Source: Pholis gunnellus (Eukaryota; Chordata; Actinopteri; Perciformes; Pholidae). From it: DNA of 64,000 nucleotides. The notes under the pieces were generated by a model. The model was not told the origin of the DNA and made no database searches. It was given only the letters and a program-made list of their open reading frames with translations. A program made the translations under genes and the position numbers. The stretch covers positions 28,026,769-28,090,768 of the forward strand of contig OU342805.1 of NCBI GenBank assembly GCA_910591455.2, written 5' to 3'. This document shows positions 12,101 to 24,613 of the stretch, one piece after another. The stretch's first letter is position 1. Each line of letters opens with the position of its first letter.

Positions 12101-13180
12101 TTTCCTGTCTCTCTCTCTCTCTCTCCAGGCGAACCCTGCGCTCACCCTAACTCTCGTTTCTGCACTCCGGCCAAGCAGTGTCCCATCATCGACCCACTGT
12201 GGGAATCCCCGGAGGGAGTCCCCATTGAGGCCATCATCTTTGGAGGGCGCAGGCCAGAAGGTGAGCAGGAACTTGAGAGGAGACGATAGAGATACAGTGG
12301 GATTAAATAAGTAAAAGTAGAGAAGGGAAGAAGATGCAATGACATGTGGGAAAATGACGGGATGATACTAATGAAACGTATGACTCCGCTTCCTTCAGGC
12401 GTCCCTTTGGTATACGAGGCTTTCAGCTGGCAGCACGGAGTGTTTGTTGGAGCAGCAATGAGGTCAGAGGCCACCGCTGCTGCTGAACACAAAGGTCAGT
12501 GTCTAATCTTTCCAATGACGTTTTTAATCTGACCCACCAGTCAATGGATTTGAAAGAGATAGAGGTGAGAAAGGACAGCTTGCTCAGACATTGATTATCC
12601 TTCAAACAAACACTAAGATCCTCATATGTGTTTGTTCTATCTATATACTGTAGTGTATATAGTTTCATGTCCCAATATAAAAAAAGAGATTCTTACTCAT
12701 GTGTGCCCTTTCTTTTCTGCAGGCAAGATGATCATGCACGACCCCTTCGCCATGCGCCCGTTCTTCGGCTACAACTTCGGCCAGTACCTCTCTCACTGGC
12801 TGAGCATGGCCGACCACCCCGGCGCCAAGCTCCCCAAGATCTTTCACGTCAACTGGTTCCGCAAGAGCCCGACCGCCGGATTCCTCTGGCCCGGCTTCGG
12901 CGACAACATCCGCGTGCTGGACTGGATGTTCCGGCGGGTGACCGGCGAGGCCGCCGCCGAGCCCTCCGCCGTGGGCTACCTGCCCCATCACGACTCCCTG
13001 AACCTCCAGGGCCTGCAGGAGGACGTGGACCTCAACGAGCTGTTCTCCCTGGATCAGGGGTTCTGGCAGAGGGAGGTGGAGGACGTGAGGAAGTACTTCA
13101 CCACGCAGGTGAACGACGATCTGCCCAAAGAGGTGGCCCAGGAGCTGGAGTTCCTGCAGCAGAGAGTGAAGAAGATGTAA
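9160..13180 (+). CDS. pck1: Cytosolic phosphoenolpyruvate carboxykinase (GTP)
   Basis: Converts oxaloacetate plus GTP to phosphoenolpyruvate, CO2 and GDP, the committed cytosolic step of gluconeogenesis and glyceroneogenesis. Coding exons: 9160-9383, 9920-10104, 10681-10884, 11008-11195, 11281-11443, 11553-11777, 12129-12260, 12399-12494, 12723-13180. All introns are GT-AG, phases agree at every junction, and the 1,875 nt give 624 aa (human PCK1 is 622). Visible active-site elements: substrate Arg87; YGG at 236-238; metal-binding Lys245 and His265; P-loop FPSACGKTN at 285-293 with the reactive Cys289; DD at 311-312; Arg406; and the omega-loop lid SEATAAAEHK at 463-472. Ser90, the reported AKT site in mammals, is conserved. 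There is no N-terminal extension for mitochondrial import, which favours pck1 over pck2, as does the adjacent pmepa1. The start codon is the first ATG in exon 2. No frameshift or missing key residue is seen, so the gene should be functional. Confidence 0.97.
10465..10622 (-). repeat. Dispersed fish repeat fragment in pck1 intron 3
   Basis: Matches the minus-strand copy at 40.9-41.3 kb from the 'gagaccataaactcatg' block through the 'agaggagtcgccccctgg' block. It is truncated at the distal end and lies 58 bp upstream of the exon 4 acceptor without disturbing it. Confidence 0.85.
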
Positions 13181-13885
13181 AGAGGGACGGAAAAAAACTA
13201 AACATGTTGGCGAATCTGAAGGAGCTTGTTGGTGATTCTATAACAGCTTGTCTGTGATTCAAAAATTAAAATTTTGGCTAGATCGAAAAATATTAAAATT
13301 TCTAGAACAGAATGTGAGTGATTCTAAAATATTCATATTCATTGTCATGCAGATAACAACTTCATGAAAGAGGAACAATTCTCCTCTGATCATTTGTTTT
13401 AACTCGTTTTTAGAAATCCCCCTGTTTTTGTCAGATTATTAATCTGAAAACCGTTCCGTTAAAAATTGTGCTGGGGATGTTCAGATGAATTATGAACATG
13501 TAGAAAATGTAGATTCAACAAACATTCCTCGCTGTGCTCATCGTAAAGATGAACATGAGCCACATTCACATGCTGTCGTATCAGGGTTATGTTTCTAACT
13601 GTTGCTCCCGTGTATTGTCCTACTGAACGTCTGAATTCTACTATTTAATAGTAACTTATTATGAGCGCACATCATACTGTCACTACTGTACGGGTTTGTA
13701 TGGCACAGAAAGACTAAATTAGTCCAGGTTAACTCCAGTGTTGTTTGAGCCCCCTGAACATGGGGGACATGTTTCTGTTCCTGTCTTTATTTTGTGTCTT
13801 AATTTATTTTTATACGCTGTCCGTATCTCTTGGTTCTGTTTTCATGGGAGAGAACAATAAAGGTATTTTCATGGATCCGGTCTTG
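13181..13885 (+). other. pck1: pck1 3' UTR with poly(A) signal
   Basis: About 0.7 kb of AT-rich sequence after the stop. A canonical AATAAA lies at 13856-13861, followed by a GT-rich stretch (TTGTTGTTG near 13881), so cleavage is expected around 13875-13890. An earlier ATTAAA near 13265 could give a short 3' UTR. An AU-rich stretch (taatttattttta) lies near 13799-13811. A dispersed repeat starts just past the predicted end. Confidence 0.65.
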
Positions 13886-13904
13886 TTGTTGTTTTATTGG
13901 TGTG

Positions 13905-14410
13905 GAACCAGGCGGCGACCTCTGGTTCTGAAAGGGAAGCCAATGCTGAAGTGTCTTAAAGCTGCATTCTCTCTAATGTCCAGCAGGGGGCGACTCCTCT
14001 GGTTGTATAGAAGTCTATGAGAAAATGACTCTACTTCTCTCTTGATTTATTACCTCAGTAAACATTGTAAACATGAGTTTATGGTCTCAATCTCTAGTTT
14101 CAAGTCTTCTTCAATACAGCATGATGTTCATTTAGTAAATGATGGTCCATTTAGAGTCAAACAGACCATAAAGCAGAGTATGCTTCATGGCGGGGTTACT
14201 GTGATTGACAGGTCGCTACCAGAGACGTATACGGTGTCTCTACCACATCGGCACTCCTCTGCAGTCCAAGTATGGTCACTTCTGTTCACTGTTGCAAAAA
14301 ACTAAGATGGCGATGATCAAAATGGCGAACTTGAGGCTTCAGAACAGCAGTCCACAAACCAATGGGTGACGTCACGACGACTATGTTCACTTCTTATGTA
14401 CGGTCTTTGT
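13905..14410 (+). repeat. Dispersed fish repeat, about 0.5 kb
   Basis: Near full-length copy of a family also seen at 38937-39435 (plus) and 40878-41325 (minus), with fragments at 10465-10622 and 905-965. Blocks in order: 'ctctggttctg', 'gcgactcctctggttgtata', 'gaaaatgactctacttctct', 'cagcatgatgttcatttagt', 'gtgattgacaggtcgct', 'ccaatgggtgacgtcac'. It has no open frame with known domains, so it is probably non-autonomous. I do not assign a superfamily. Confidence 0.8.
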
Positions 14411-17400
14411 GTGGAACCAACACAGCTGCCAGAAAGAAATGTTGCCAGTGTACCTTTCTGCAAACCAGGGTTCAACGATAAGGATTGCCCGCTTGCCGGG
14501 GAAGTAAAATACCACGTCGGGCTCGTAAATCAAAAAAGATTGAAGCAGGTTTTTCCAAAGCTGATGATGGAAGTAGCTAAGGAGTGAGCCATCTCGCCTC
14601 TTTCTCGTGTCTGTTGGGAGTTGCCCATGTTTAGCACCAATCAGGCACTTGCAGAGAATGGCGGCGGGTGAAGGCAAAGTTCATGAGCATTTCAATTGAC
14701 CTGGAAACAGAAGTTTGGTTGGTTGACGTTGGAGGATGTGAGTGCAACTTCATCTTTGACACAATACGTCTTTGTTCACTTAAATAAAAATTAAACATGA
14801 CAATTAACTTCAGTCTTTGTTGTTATTTGAAAACTTAGTAGATTAATTAATAAACAAAATTGTGACGGGGCAAGTAAAACTGGACTGGAGCAAGAGGAAA
14901 GAATCCTTTAATGTTGAAGCCTCTGAAACTAGTGAATACATTGAATGTTAACGTCATATCAGCCTCATATCACGCTTGTGGTAACTTACAATACCATGTG
15001 GTTAAGTTAGGTGTTCAAATAATAAAGTAATAACATAACAACGTAACATAACTACTGTGAATAAATAACAACCGCCCAAAGAAGACTTTCATAAACAATC
15101 AACAACAATGTTCATCATTACTTTTGGTTTTCCAAAAGTACAAATGAGGATTTACAAGTTGTAAATTAGAGGCACAGATACAGATACACTCTTTCAGATA
15201 TAGATTTACAGATACAAATCCCTTCAGTTATTTGAACTCCGTAATTATCTCATGCTAACGTTTGATGAAATTAGGAGAAAAATCTACAGATTCAAATAGA
15301 AACAGTAGTCAAATAAACATGTGTGTATGTGTTTTCTTTCCACTAGTCTGAAAGAAGACAAATAGCTTTGGAAGCAAATTAGCCCAAAATCTAAAAAACT
15401 GAGCAGTGCGTGAACAACTAGATTTACATTTAGTGCCGTTTGCTTCCGGCCGGACTCGGCTGTAAGACGCTACATGTGTTTGTCCACTAGCTGATGTGTC
15501 AGACGTGGCGATAATGACGGCGAATGAAGTTAATCATCACTTACTTGTTTTTGACACTCCTGTGTGTTCGTAGTATACCATGTATCATATTGCTGTTGTT
15601 TTATTTTTATTGAAGGCTTGTAAGAACACGGCAGCACCGACAAAACACAAACAACACGGTGAGCTGATCTCAGTTTAAAGTCATCATGAAGTCTTTGAAT
15701 AATTACCCATTTTTAGCCATCCATAAAAACAAAATGTTCTCCCCACAGTAGATGTGTCAGATGGTGGAGAGAAACTTGTATTCAGCATGCAGACAAATTG
15801 CATTGATGCATTTAGTGAAGTTGCAGCTTCACTTAACTGCAACAGTCCCACAAGAACACGAGAGAGAACGCAGATTGAGAAAAGGTCTCATCCACCGCAA
15901 ACTATCTCTGTCCTATCAAGTTCAGTTTGGCCTGAAATGAAGTCTTTTCCAAGTCTTTCACTTCAAACTATATTTCCACCTGTTTCTAGAAATAAAAATC
16001 GATATCTTAAAACAGGAAAGAACAAGTAAGCTGCACCACAATAAAACAAATATTTTTTTTGCTGCAAAATTACTTTAAGAAAACTCCAAGAATTTATTTC
16101 ACTGTATAAAAATGTGTGTTTTTAATCATGTTTTTAAATATTACTTAATTTGCCTACTAACAAGTCCTTAGAATTAAAACTGTAACCATAGAGTGTTATG
16201 TAGAGCGAGAGGACGTCGTGCCCCACGTTGTGCCGCTTTGACCTCGTGCAAGTCTGTTAACGTAACTTCAACAGTGCCGAGAACAACATCTATAGCTCGG
16301 GATTGTTTTTCCGACTGTGTTGATAGAAATTCTTCTTCTTTAGACAATGATTTACTCTTCGTGTTCGGCCAGTGTCCTTGTTTTTTAGCGGCCTCCTCTG
16401 AGGAAATAATTACCCGGCGGGCATGCACAGCCGCACTTTTACTGCGTGTCTCGAACTGCACATTTCTTATCTGGCTTGTTTTTTAACAGGTTATTTGTTC
16501 CTCCTTAAATACGTCACTGTATTGAACCTTATCGCTTATCTTCCTTTGTATCTTTTCCAGGTTATTATGATTTTGTTTTCCAACTTTGGTTTGTTACATG
16601 TGAGGTATATTTATGGTATTTTTTAATAAAAATGTTACATGCATTAAAGACAATGAAACTTCCATGACTTTGTGATATGAAAACACTCAGGTCAAAGGTC
16701 AAAACTACAACAACTACAACAAGAACAACAGCAACAACCACATTCTCTCACTTTTCTGTCACACTAAACAGGAAGAAAATGTTCGGCTTCATCTTCAGAA
16801 GGAAAGCAAGCGCTGATTTCTGTAACGATGCCGACTCTGGAGTATTTATCAGCTGTGTTGATAAAATACCACCGCTGTCATCAGTGTATAGGTGTTAATG
16901 TACAGTACTCGGCTGTCATTTAAACATTAAATTATTTAACTGATAACAAAGAAGGGTCAAAGTTTTATTGTCTCCGTTTTCAGAAACAAATGTACAGGAG
17001 TTTAGTTTTTCCGTCTTATCTTTTCTCTTTCGTCACGGACACGCCGTGTTGAATATCGACCTCGTGTCCTGTGCTTGTTGGACCCGTCCACCGCCCCTCC
17101 AGCCCACCGTGAGTGGTCTTTCTAAATAGTTAATACTACGCACTAGCTCTGACCGTTGCACAAATGTCTTGCAGTCCTGTGGATGTACGTATTTAAGTTG
17201 TACGTCCAACATGAAAAAATCTTAATTGACTTTCCATCGGCCTCGTCTCTGAATCGACCTCATGTTTTTATGTCTTGTCTCGGTCTCAAACAAAGAGGAC
17301 TCAGGATTTTATTTCAAAACCAGTTCCTTTATTACCACAAACGCACGCACACTGTTATTTATGTTTTATTGTCCAGTTTATTTATTATTTTATTTTGACT

Positions 17401-19085
17401 TAATCCCACCTGCACAATCCTGCTGCCTTAAATACTCACTAAAGCACCACATGGGGATTCATCCGCTGCTGAAAGTAGTCCCCAACAAATGCACTACTTC
17501 CTCCTGTTTGAGTAACGTTTGATTAAAACTACAGTGACCAGCTGTTTTAGGAAATTACAAATTTAATTTACACTTAGATTTGAAAGGTTTATGGGCTTGG
17601 GAACCAATGGGCTTGAAGTGCAATAGACAGAGTAGGGAAATCAGAAAGTATTAAAGGATGGACGGACGCTTTGTTGGTTTTTTGTGTTTAGTCTTAACTG
17701 GAAATATCCTTTAGTGGAGTTTAGAAATTACTTTAGCTAACAAATGTCAATAGGCTACATGCAGATTTCTTGTTGTTGCACTGATAATAAAATGTCCGAA
17801 ATGCGTCAAATGGAAAAAGAAAAAGTTATCAGCAGCAGTGTGAAGCGAGACAAAGAGATTAGGAGCATGAAGGGAAGTTGTGCAATGAAAGGTGGACGGG
17901 CAGTAGCATCAAAGTTAAGGGCTTATCATCTGTGTGTGTGTGTGTGTGTGTGTGCGTGTGTGTTCTTAGTGCGTAGTGGACTACATAGCTGCAAGAGGTG
18001 ACACAGTGACATCACGGAGGGTTCGGTCGGACACTCACCCGTCGTTTAACGTCAGCAGTGAAGCTGACCGGAGCACACACACTTCACACTCCGCTATTTC
18101 AAAAATTCCAAAAGTGGACCAAACAAAAAAATGGCGTGCAGACTAACTGACGATAATTAGAGTCTCGATTTACTGCTCACTATTTAGAGCAAACTATTGG
18201 ATGTTTTGTAGTCATGGAAAGTGAGCGAGTATATAAATTAAATATTAATATTATATAAAATTCTCCAGCAATAAAAATCTGTCCACATTGAAAATAATCT
18301 TTTTTTTTAATCTGTAGACTCGCTACGATCCTGAAAATCTGTTTAGCTTTGTTGGGTTGTAATCAAGTTTTTAAACATTATGTTCGAGTTATTTCAGTGT
18401 GGATCAGAATAGTGCACCGACTGTTTAAGGAGACAAAGGACACCCGATGAACAACAAGAAACAGTTCATAGCAACATGTATTTAAAAGAACAGGTAGAGT
18501 CAGTTAGCTATCGGGAAATGGGGACTAAGGAACAAGGAATGAAGGAAATGATCTTTGGAATCCGTTTCAGTGATCAACCGACATTTCGGTTTCACCTCAT
18601 TCATCATCTTACCTCAATTCTATAACACAGCAGTAGCTTCAACATGAAACCTCCTGCTTTTTCCAACTGAGCCATTAAAACAACCTGAAGCCAGCGGTCA
18701 GACTGTGAAATGTGTGGCAAGCTAGAAAGAGAGTGGAGAGAAAGAGAGAGACAGGAAGATAGTAGAGAGAGAGAGAGAGACAGGTAGATAGTAGAGAGAC
18801 AGACAGGTCGATAGAGAGAGAGAACCTTCTCCACTCTGAGGTGACGGCTGTCGTAGACACTGGGCAGTGAAAGGAGAGTGAAGCGGTTTGAAGTCGTTGA
18901 GTCGTTGGAATGTGATCAACAGCTGAGAATCATCATCCGGTGATCAGGCCGGCTGACACACACCGACCCGCCGGTCACACCTGCAGCTCACCTCGAGTTT
19001 TAAGTCCGAGAGGGTTGAGTGAAGTCATTCCAGACTACTTTTCTCCCTGATCTCAAGTCACTCAAGACCAGTTCAAGTCAAGTCT
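14411..19085. other. Intergenic region, no gene recognised
   Basis: AT-rich sequence with only short open frames. I checked frames near 14366-14587, 15754-16029 and 16174-16486; none has a recognisable domain or convincing splice context. It contains a TG array at 17931-17962 and a GA-rich low-complexity stretch at 18722-18825. Confidence 0.45.
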
Positions 19086-19229
19086 CAAGTTATTATAAGT
19101 CCAAGTTATTATAAGTCCAAGTTATTATAAGTTCAAGTTATTATAAGTCCAAGTTATTATAAGTTCAAGTTATTATAAGTTCAAGTTATTATAAGTCCAA
19201 GTTATTATAAGTCCAAGTTATTATAAGTC
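19086..19229 (+). repeat. 16-bp tandem repeat, nine copies
   Basis: Nine head-to-tail copies of a 16-bp unit (caagttattataagtc) with one c/t variable position and no spacers, flanked by degenerate 'caagtc' copies on both sides. It is a minisatellite; the lack of spacers rules out a CRISPR array. Confidence 0.95.
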
Positions 19230-20563
19230 CAAGTCATTCCAAGTCTCGAGTCTTTACAGAAAACACCTCGTGTCTTTCAGATCAAGTATCATTTGAAGTT
19301 TGCCAAGATTCTTTTTTAAATATCATCTTTAAATCCTTAAAGTATTTGATATTTCACGTTTATCTCGTTATCTATCTTCTACTTCTTCACCTCCTTATAA
19401 TCTATCTTCCTTCCTCCCTCCCTTGATTCCTTCCCTTCAACCCTTTATTTAAAACCTCCACTCTTTTCCTTTCCTTCCTTTCCTTTCCTTCGTCGTCTTT
19501 TCCTCTCAAAGGTGTTAAATTATTATTAAAAGCTATTAGTCTTCATCTTTCTCTCTCTCTCTCCACTTCTTTTTCCCAGAAGTTCTTTTTCTTACAACAG
19601 GAGAATTTGACATTGATGGTGAAAGTATTTGGTATAGTGTGTGTAATACTCTGTATGTGTAAACCTTTGTCACTTAACACGACATCCTGGCATTAAAATA
19701 AAAGATCATTGTAGCTTTAAGTGAAATTATTGTATAATCAGCAAAATATAATTCAAGTAGCATCAGTAAAGTGTTTTAATCTATAATTTATTTATTCAGT
19801 TTGCAGCATTTTAATGTAGCTGGAGCCGAGTTGAACTGTTTTATACGGCGACCATATTGTGTTTATTCTTTGAAATGAGTGAAAACAATCTGCCAGTCGT
19901 TGGATTATTTCAAATTGTTTCAAGGACGTTTTTAGACGTGAACGTGATGATCTTCAAAGGAGAGAAAATGTGAATAATCAATAGAAAATGTCACTTATTG
20001 TTTGAGTCTATTGAGTAATGGAGAATAATTCACTAATTATCAAAGTACTTTGTGGATTAGAGTCACTTCCTGACATCTTTGTCTATTTCTGTCTGAAGGA
20101 GGAGACACTTTGACTTGACGTATATCAGGATGAGCACAGGTGTAAATAACAACAACAACAACAACAACAACGACGATGACTCACTTCGGTTTAAATGTCG
20201 CAGGAACAATAGCAAGGACAACGCCTGGCTGGAATGCATTCGTAATCGGTGCTATAAGTCACAGCTGTTATGTTTATGATCAGTCTTCATCAGACAGGTT
20301 TGTTCAGTTCATGACAACAATTTGAAAATCGTCATCATCCTTAAAGCAGACGTGTTTGTTCTGTCTAAACAAAACAGTGTTACTATGCAGACAGGACGGC
20401 CTGTCAGTGTTATATAATAGTATTTGATTATACTTATTAATAATAATAATGATATAAACACTGAGCAAGTTTAATTTATAAAAAAACATGTTGTTTGTTG
20501 AATTTCTGTAAATCTGAACTTGTAAACAGTTTTTGAATAATGAGTAAAAAGTACAATATCTCC

Positions 20564-20632
<69 letters not shown>

Positions 20633-21528
20633 TAGAAGTTTGGAGTAGCAGAAAAAGGAAATACTTTAAATTGTACTTGTAACTATAGTAGTTGAGTAAA
20701 TGTACTTTGATGCAGTTAAATAAATATACATTATATAACCTAACTGGTCATTGTAATGATGATATCATGTAAAACTTTATTACAAGCAGGGGAATGAAAC
20801 TAAACACAAGGAATTATGGGTAGAAAGTGACATCAAACAGGAAGCCACAGTAGGAAAAACACGGTTATGAATAAAAAAAAAAGAATGATGGATTTTATTC
20901 AGCTTAAAAACAAATATAAGTGAAGTGTGCCACCTGCTGGGTGCTTTCTAAGTACAGGATGATCATCAGCCGTGGTGGAGGAAGTATTCCTGTACTCTAG
21001 TAAAAGTACTAATACCACACTGGTAATACTCTGTTCCAATGAAAGTCCTGTATTCAAGGTGTTGCTTAAGTTAAAGTGTTTAAATATATTCAGGATATGT
21101 TCTTTAAGAAAAAAGTGCTCAATGCAGAAAAATGTCCTTAAGACTGGTGTACTATTATATATTATTATTATTAGATTACATTACTCATGCATTCATGTAA
21201 AAGCAGGGTTTTATTGTTACAGTTGATTGAGGTGGAGCTAATTTAGAACATTAAATTAATGATTATATTCATTATGGATTAATCTGCTTATTAATTTGTA
21301 AAAAATAGTGAAATTAGTGAGAAATGCCGTCACATTTACCCAAAGTGACACCTTCACCGTGTTTGTGTTCGTCCAACCAACAATCCAAACCTGAAATTAT
21401 TACTAAAACATTAACATCATTAAACATTTATTTCCCTTTTCCCAGTTCATTTGATCTGAATGTCACATCTGAATGCTCCCTTGAGTTGACTGCTCCTCCT
21501 AATTAAGAGCGGAGAGTTTCTGCGGTGG
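19230..21528. other. Intergenic region, no gene recognised
   Basis: Contains a pyrimidine-rich tract at about 19380-19580, an (AAC)n tract at 20146-20171 and a (TA)n array at 20567-20629. No supported coding exon. Confidence 0.45.
20567..20629. repeat. (TA)n microsatellite
   Basis: A 63-bp uninterrupted TA array. It is self-complementary and could extrude as a cruciform; otherwise it is ordinary. Confidence 0.95.
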
Positions 21529-21529
21529 T

Positions 21530-22150
21530 GGTCGGGATGTGACGACGCCTTTTCTTTAAGGCGTAAGAGGAACTGCACATCGAGGGCTCTGCTCAGCAGA
21601 AGATGTACTTCCTGAGGCAACTGAAGAAATTCAACCTGCCAAAGACGATGATGGTGCACTTCTACAAAGCCACCGTTGAGTCCATCCTCTGCTCCTCCAT
21701 CACGGTCTGGTACGCTGCTGCCACTGCCAAGGACAAGGGCGGCGCATCATTCGCTCTGCTGAGAGGGTGATTGGCTGCAATCTGCCGTCCCTCCAGGACT
21801 TGTTCGCTTCAAGGACCCTGACGCGAGCAAGATAGATTGCAGCCGACCCTGTTGAACTGTTCGAGCCCCTTCCATCTGGCAGGAGGCTGCGGTCCCATCA
21901 GGACCAAGACCTCACGCCACATGAACAGTTTTTTACCATCTTCAGTTGGGCTCATCAACAAAGTCCGGCACCCCCACTGACTCTGTCATCACCAGGACAA
22001 TTTCTTACCGTTCACTCCCCTGCTCATCCCTCTAGGTTTCTTATTTAAATACACTCGACACTTTTACATTACACTTACTGTACATCTCACTTGTTTATAG
22101 TCCTGTTAACTGTTCGTTTGTGCACTTTATTTTATATTTCACGTAATTTT
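21530..22150 (+). mobile_element. LINE reverse-transcriptase C-terminal remnant
   Basis: From about 21594 the plus strand encodes QQKMYFLRQLKK, then HFYKATVESILCSSITVWYA, the region just C-terminal to the reverse-transcriptase core in L2/CR1-like non-LTR elements. After a small deletion near 21740 the frame changes and continues as RSAERVIGCNLPSLQDLF, then a degenerate tail around 21870 resembling LPSGRRLRS. An AT-rich 3' end follows to about 22150. It is 5' truncated and frameshifted, so not active. The clade is assigned from remembered family resemblance only. Confidence 0.75.
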
Positions 22151-24346
22151 TAAAACAGACTTTGCTTTTGCAGAATCAGCCAGAAACTCTTTTGACTCTT
22201 TGTCGCTGTCTTAATTTTTATGATTGGGTCGTCACCAGTGTGATTTTGAGCGTTCTGAATGTAGTTTTTATTTATAATATTATCAAAGTACATCTTTCCA
22301 CTCGGTTACCTGCAGCGAAGCTTTGGAGCTTTCTAGCAAATTGGTTCAAGAGTGACTGTTTACTGTATGTTTGTGAGATTAAAGTGTTTGTGTAGACTTG
22401 GAAAGAACAAGTTCAAATGAACTGATTTTAAATGTCTACGTAAAGTTAACAAGAAGATACAAAGTTAACATACCTTTTAAAGGTAGTGAAGTTTTTCAAG
22501 GTTGGATTTTATAGCTTTTAGTTAAAGCGTGATGAGCAAGAGGCGAGAGGTAACATTACCAGAAATAACTCGAGGGTTTCCGAGATTAAAGACATCATTT
22601 AATGACAAAAATAAATTGGATATTGTCTGAGTTAAGTTGCAAATTTATGAAAAAAACAACAAATATGCAAGATTATAAAGTCATACATTTAAAAACTGTA
22701 ATTATTATTTATTTGACTTACAGTGGCCCTAATAGTAATAAATGTGACTTTTCTTTAATAACAAACTAATTATTTCTTATTATTACATCTCGAAGAAGAA
22801 CTGCAGGCGTTCCAGAGGTTTTGAATTCTTAAATGAAAGGAAAGGAAGTCAATGTGCAAAACAAATAAATAACCAATAATTTTATAAAACTTTTTTATTC
22901 ATTTTTTTTAAATCGTAGGCTAATTGAAATGTGTCCGATTCATACGGTGTTCTGTGACAACAACGAGAAACCGTTGTCTTCGGTTCATAACAAACAAAAA
23001 AATAACAACAAAACGTTGCAACACGTAGACCATCCATTATAAATTAATATAAACATTTGTTTTTTTAATACACAATTAAGCAATTATTATAATCATTGAG
23101 GATAAGTAGGCCTCTATATAAGTATGTGAGCCATGCTGTGAACAGAGAACACTTCAGCTTCGTCTTCCTTCCACTTCAATGGAAGAACTACGAACCTGCT
23201 GCTGAAGATGAGTTCAGGGAAAACCCGACATTTGTTTTCTACATAAAACAGATCACATGCCGTGTGCAGGAATCCGGATCTATTGTACAGGTCGCACATT
23301 ATTCAGATGCGTGTGCAGGATAGAACTCAACAACAGGTGGAAGACTTCTACAACAGTCACTGCAGGTGATGAGATAGCGAGGCTTGTTTAAATATGCACA
23401 CATACGTACTGCAACCAAAAGAGAGTGTCTTTTTTTTCTTCTTTTCTTACATATATTTTCTTTAACATTGTCAGAGGAAAGGCGCCGTGCAGCGCTGATT
23501 TCAAAGAGCAGAGTGAGCAGAAAGGAAACACGACGAGGCAGAATGAGCAAAAACACAAACGCAGATTCTTCCACACTCTTTTCTCCGGTCTGCTGGCGCT
23601 GTAACTTGGTTTCTAACAAGTACCAGTATGTGTTATTACTGCAAATACTTGTCTACAGGTCAACAGCAGTTAAAGGAACTGGTGAAAAAAAAAGGCGTTG
23701 TATATAATTCTAAATAATAAAAGTTCAAGTCAGGTGTAACTTTTGTCTTTTTCTCAGCGACAAGAGTCTGGTTTAGGTTGATTTCTTCTTTGGAAATGTC
23801 TTTAATGATAACGTGGGCAGTTGTGGTGTGTTTTTGTGTTTTGGAGGTCAGAGGCTCCGTTTTCTTTATGTTTGTGGCGGCCATTTTGTTATGTCGTTTC
23901 TTATGTTGCGTTCCAATAAATGTCGGAAGTTAAACTAGAATCCCAGCTGGCAGGTTCGGAGTTCCTCCGCAGCTTTTTTGACCTTAACGTGAACGAGTAA
24001 AATAAACACGACCGAAGCATTTCTTCAGCTTCAAACACCGTCAGGAAGTCAGCGTTTCCATTTGTTAGCACTCTGATAAAACGATGCATTTGAGCGCAAG
24101 TTGTTAACAAAATGTCTCGACTCTCCGACATCTCTGGAACGCAGCATAACTAAACCGTCAGCTGAACTTTTAAAACATTCAGCATCTTATTTCATCATTA
24201 TGGAAGCCCATTTCTGCCAGGAAAAGAAAAAAAAGTCAAAAATATGAATATAATTTCAAAATTTGACTCTACAAGTCAATATTATGATGTGGTGAAAATA
24301 GACAGCAAGTCTTCTTATTTTGATATTTAAAAAGTCACTCAGCAAC
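22151..24346. other. Intergenic region, no gene recognised
   Basis: AT-rich. Short open frames at 23096-23323 and 23299-23707 show no recognisable domain. No long repeat stands out. Confidence 0.4.
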
Positions 24347-24605
24347 TAGGGATGCACAGATATTGAAGTCAGGCCGATACTGAATAGCTGGATCAGGTAT
24401 TAACGACAATGATCTATATAATTTAATTCTATAATGTGTACATTATGTATGTACTATATATTTATATACTGGCATTTGACAAATTTGTTGCTGCTTTAAA
24501 ATAGTTTACTCTTGAATTGTTATTTCTGTTCATTAATAATGAATACAAATTCAGTAAATAGTTACTTTTTGTGATATAAAAAAAAGCCGGATCAGTGCAT
24601 CCCTA
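24347..24605. mobile_element. hAT-like MITE, 259 bp
   Basis: Bounded by perfect 11-bp terminal inverted repeats (tagggatgcac ... gtgcatcccta), extending to about 15 bp with one mismatch. The flanking 8-mers, TCAGCAAC at 24339-24346 and TCAGTAAG at 24606-24613, agree at 6 of 8 positions and fit an aged 8-bp hAT target duplication. The interior is AT-rich and non-coding. Confidence 0.8.
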
Positions 24606-24613
24606 TCAGTAAG

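Noticed and set aside
14366..14587. 73-codon plus-strand open frame beside the dispersed repeat
   Set aside because: It begins inside the repeat end and shows no recognisable domain or splice partner.
19086..19229. Regular repeats considered as a CRISPR-like array
   Set aside because: Units are directly adjacent with no spacers, and this is a vertebrate nuclear sequence.
20567..20629. TA palindrome as an origin or regulatory palindrome
   Set aside because: Simple (TA)n microsatellite; no accompanying signal.
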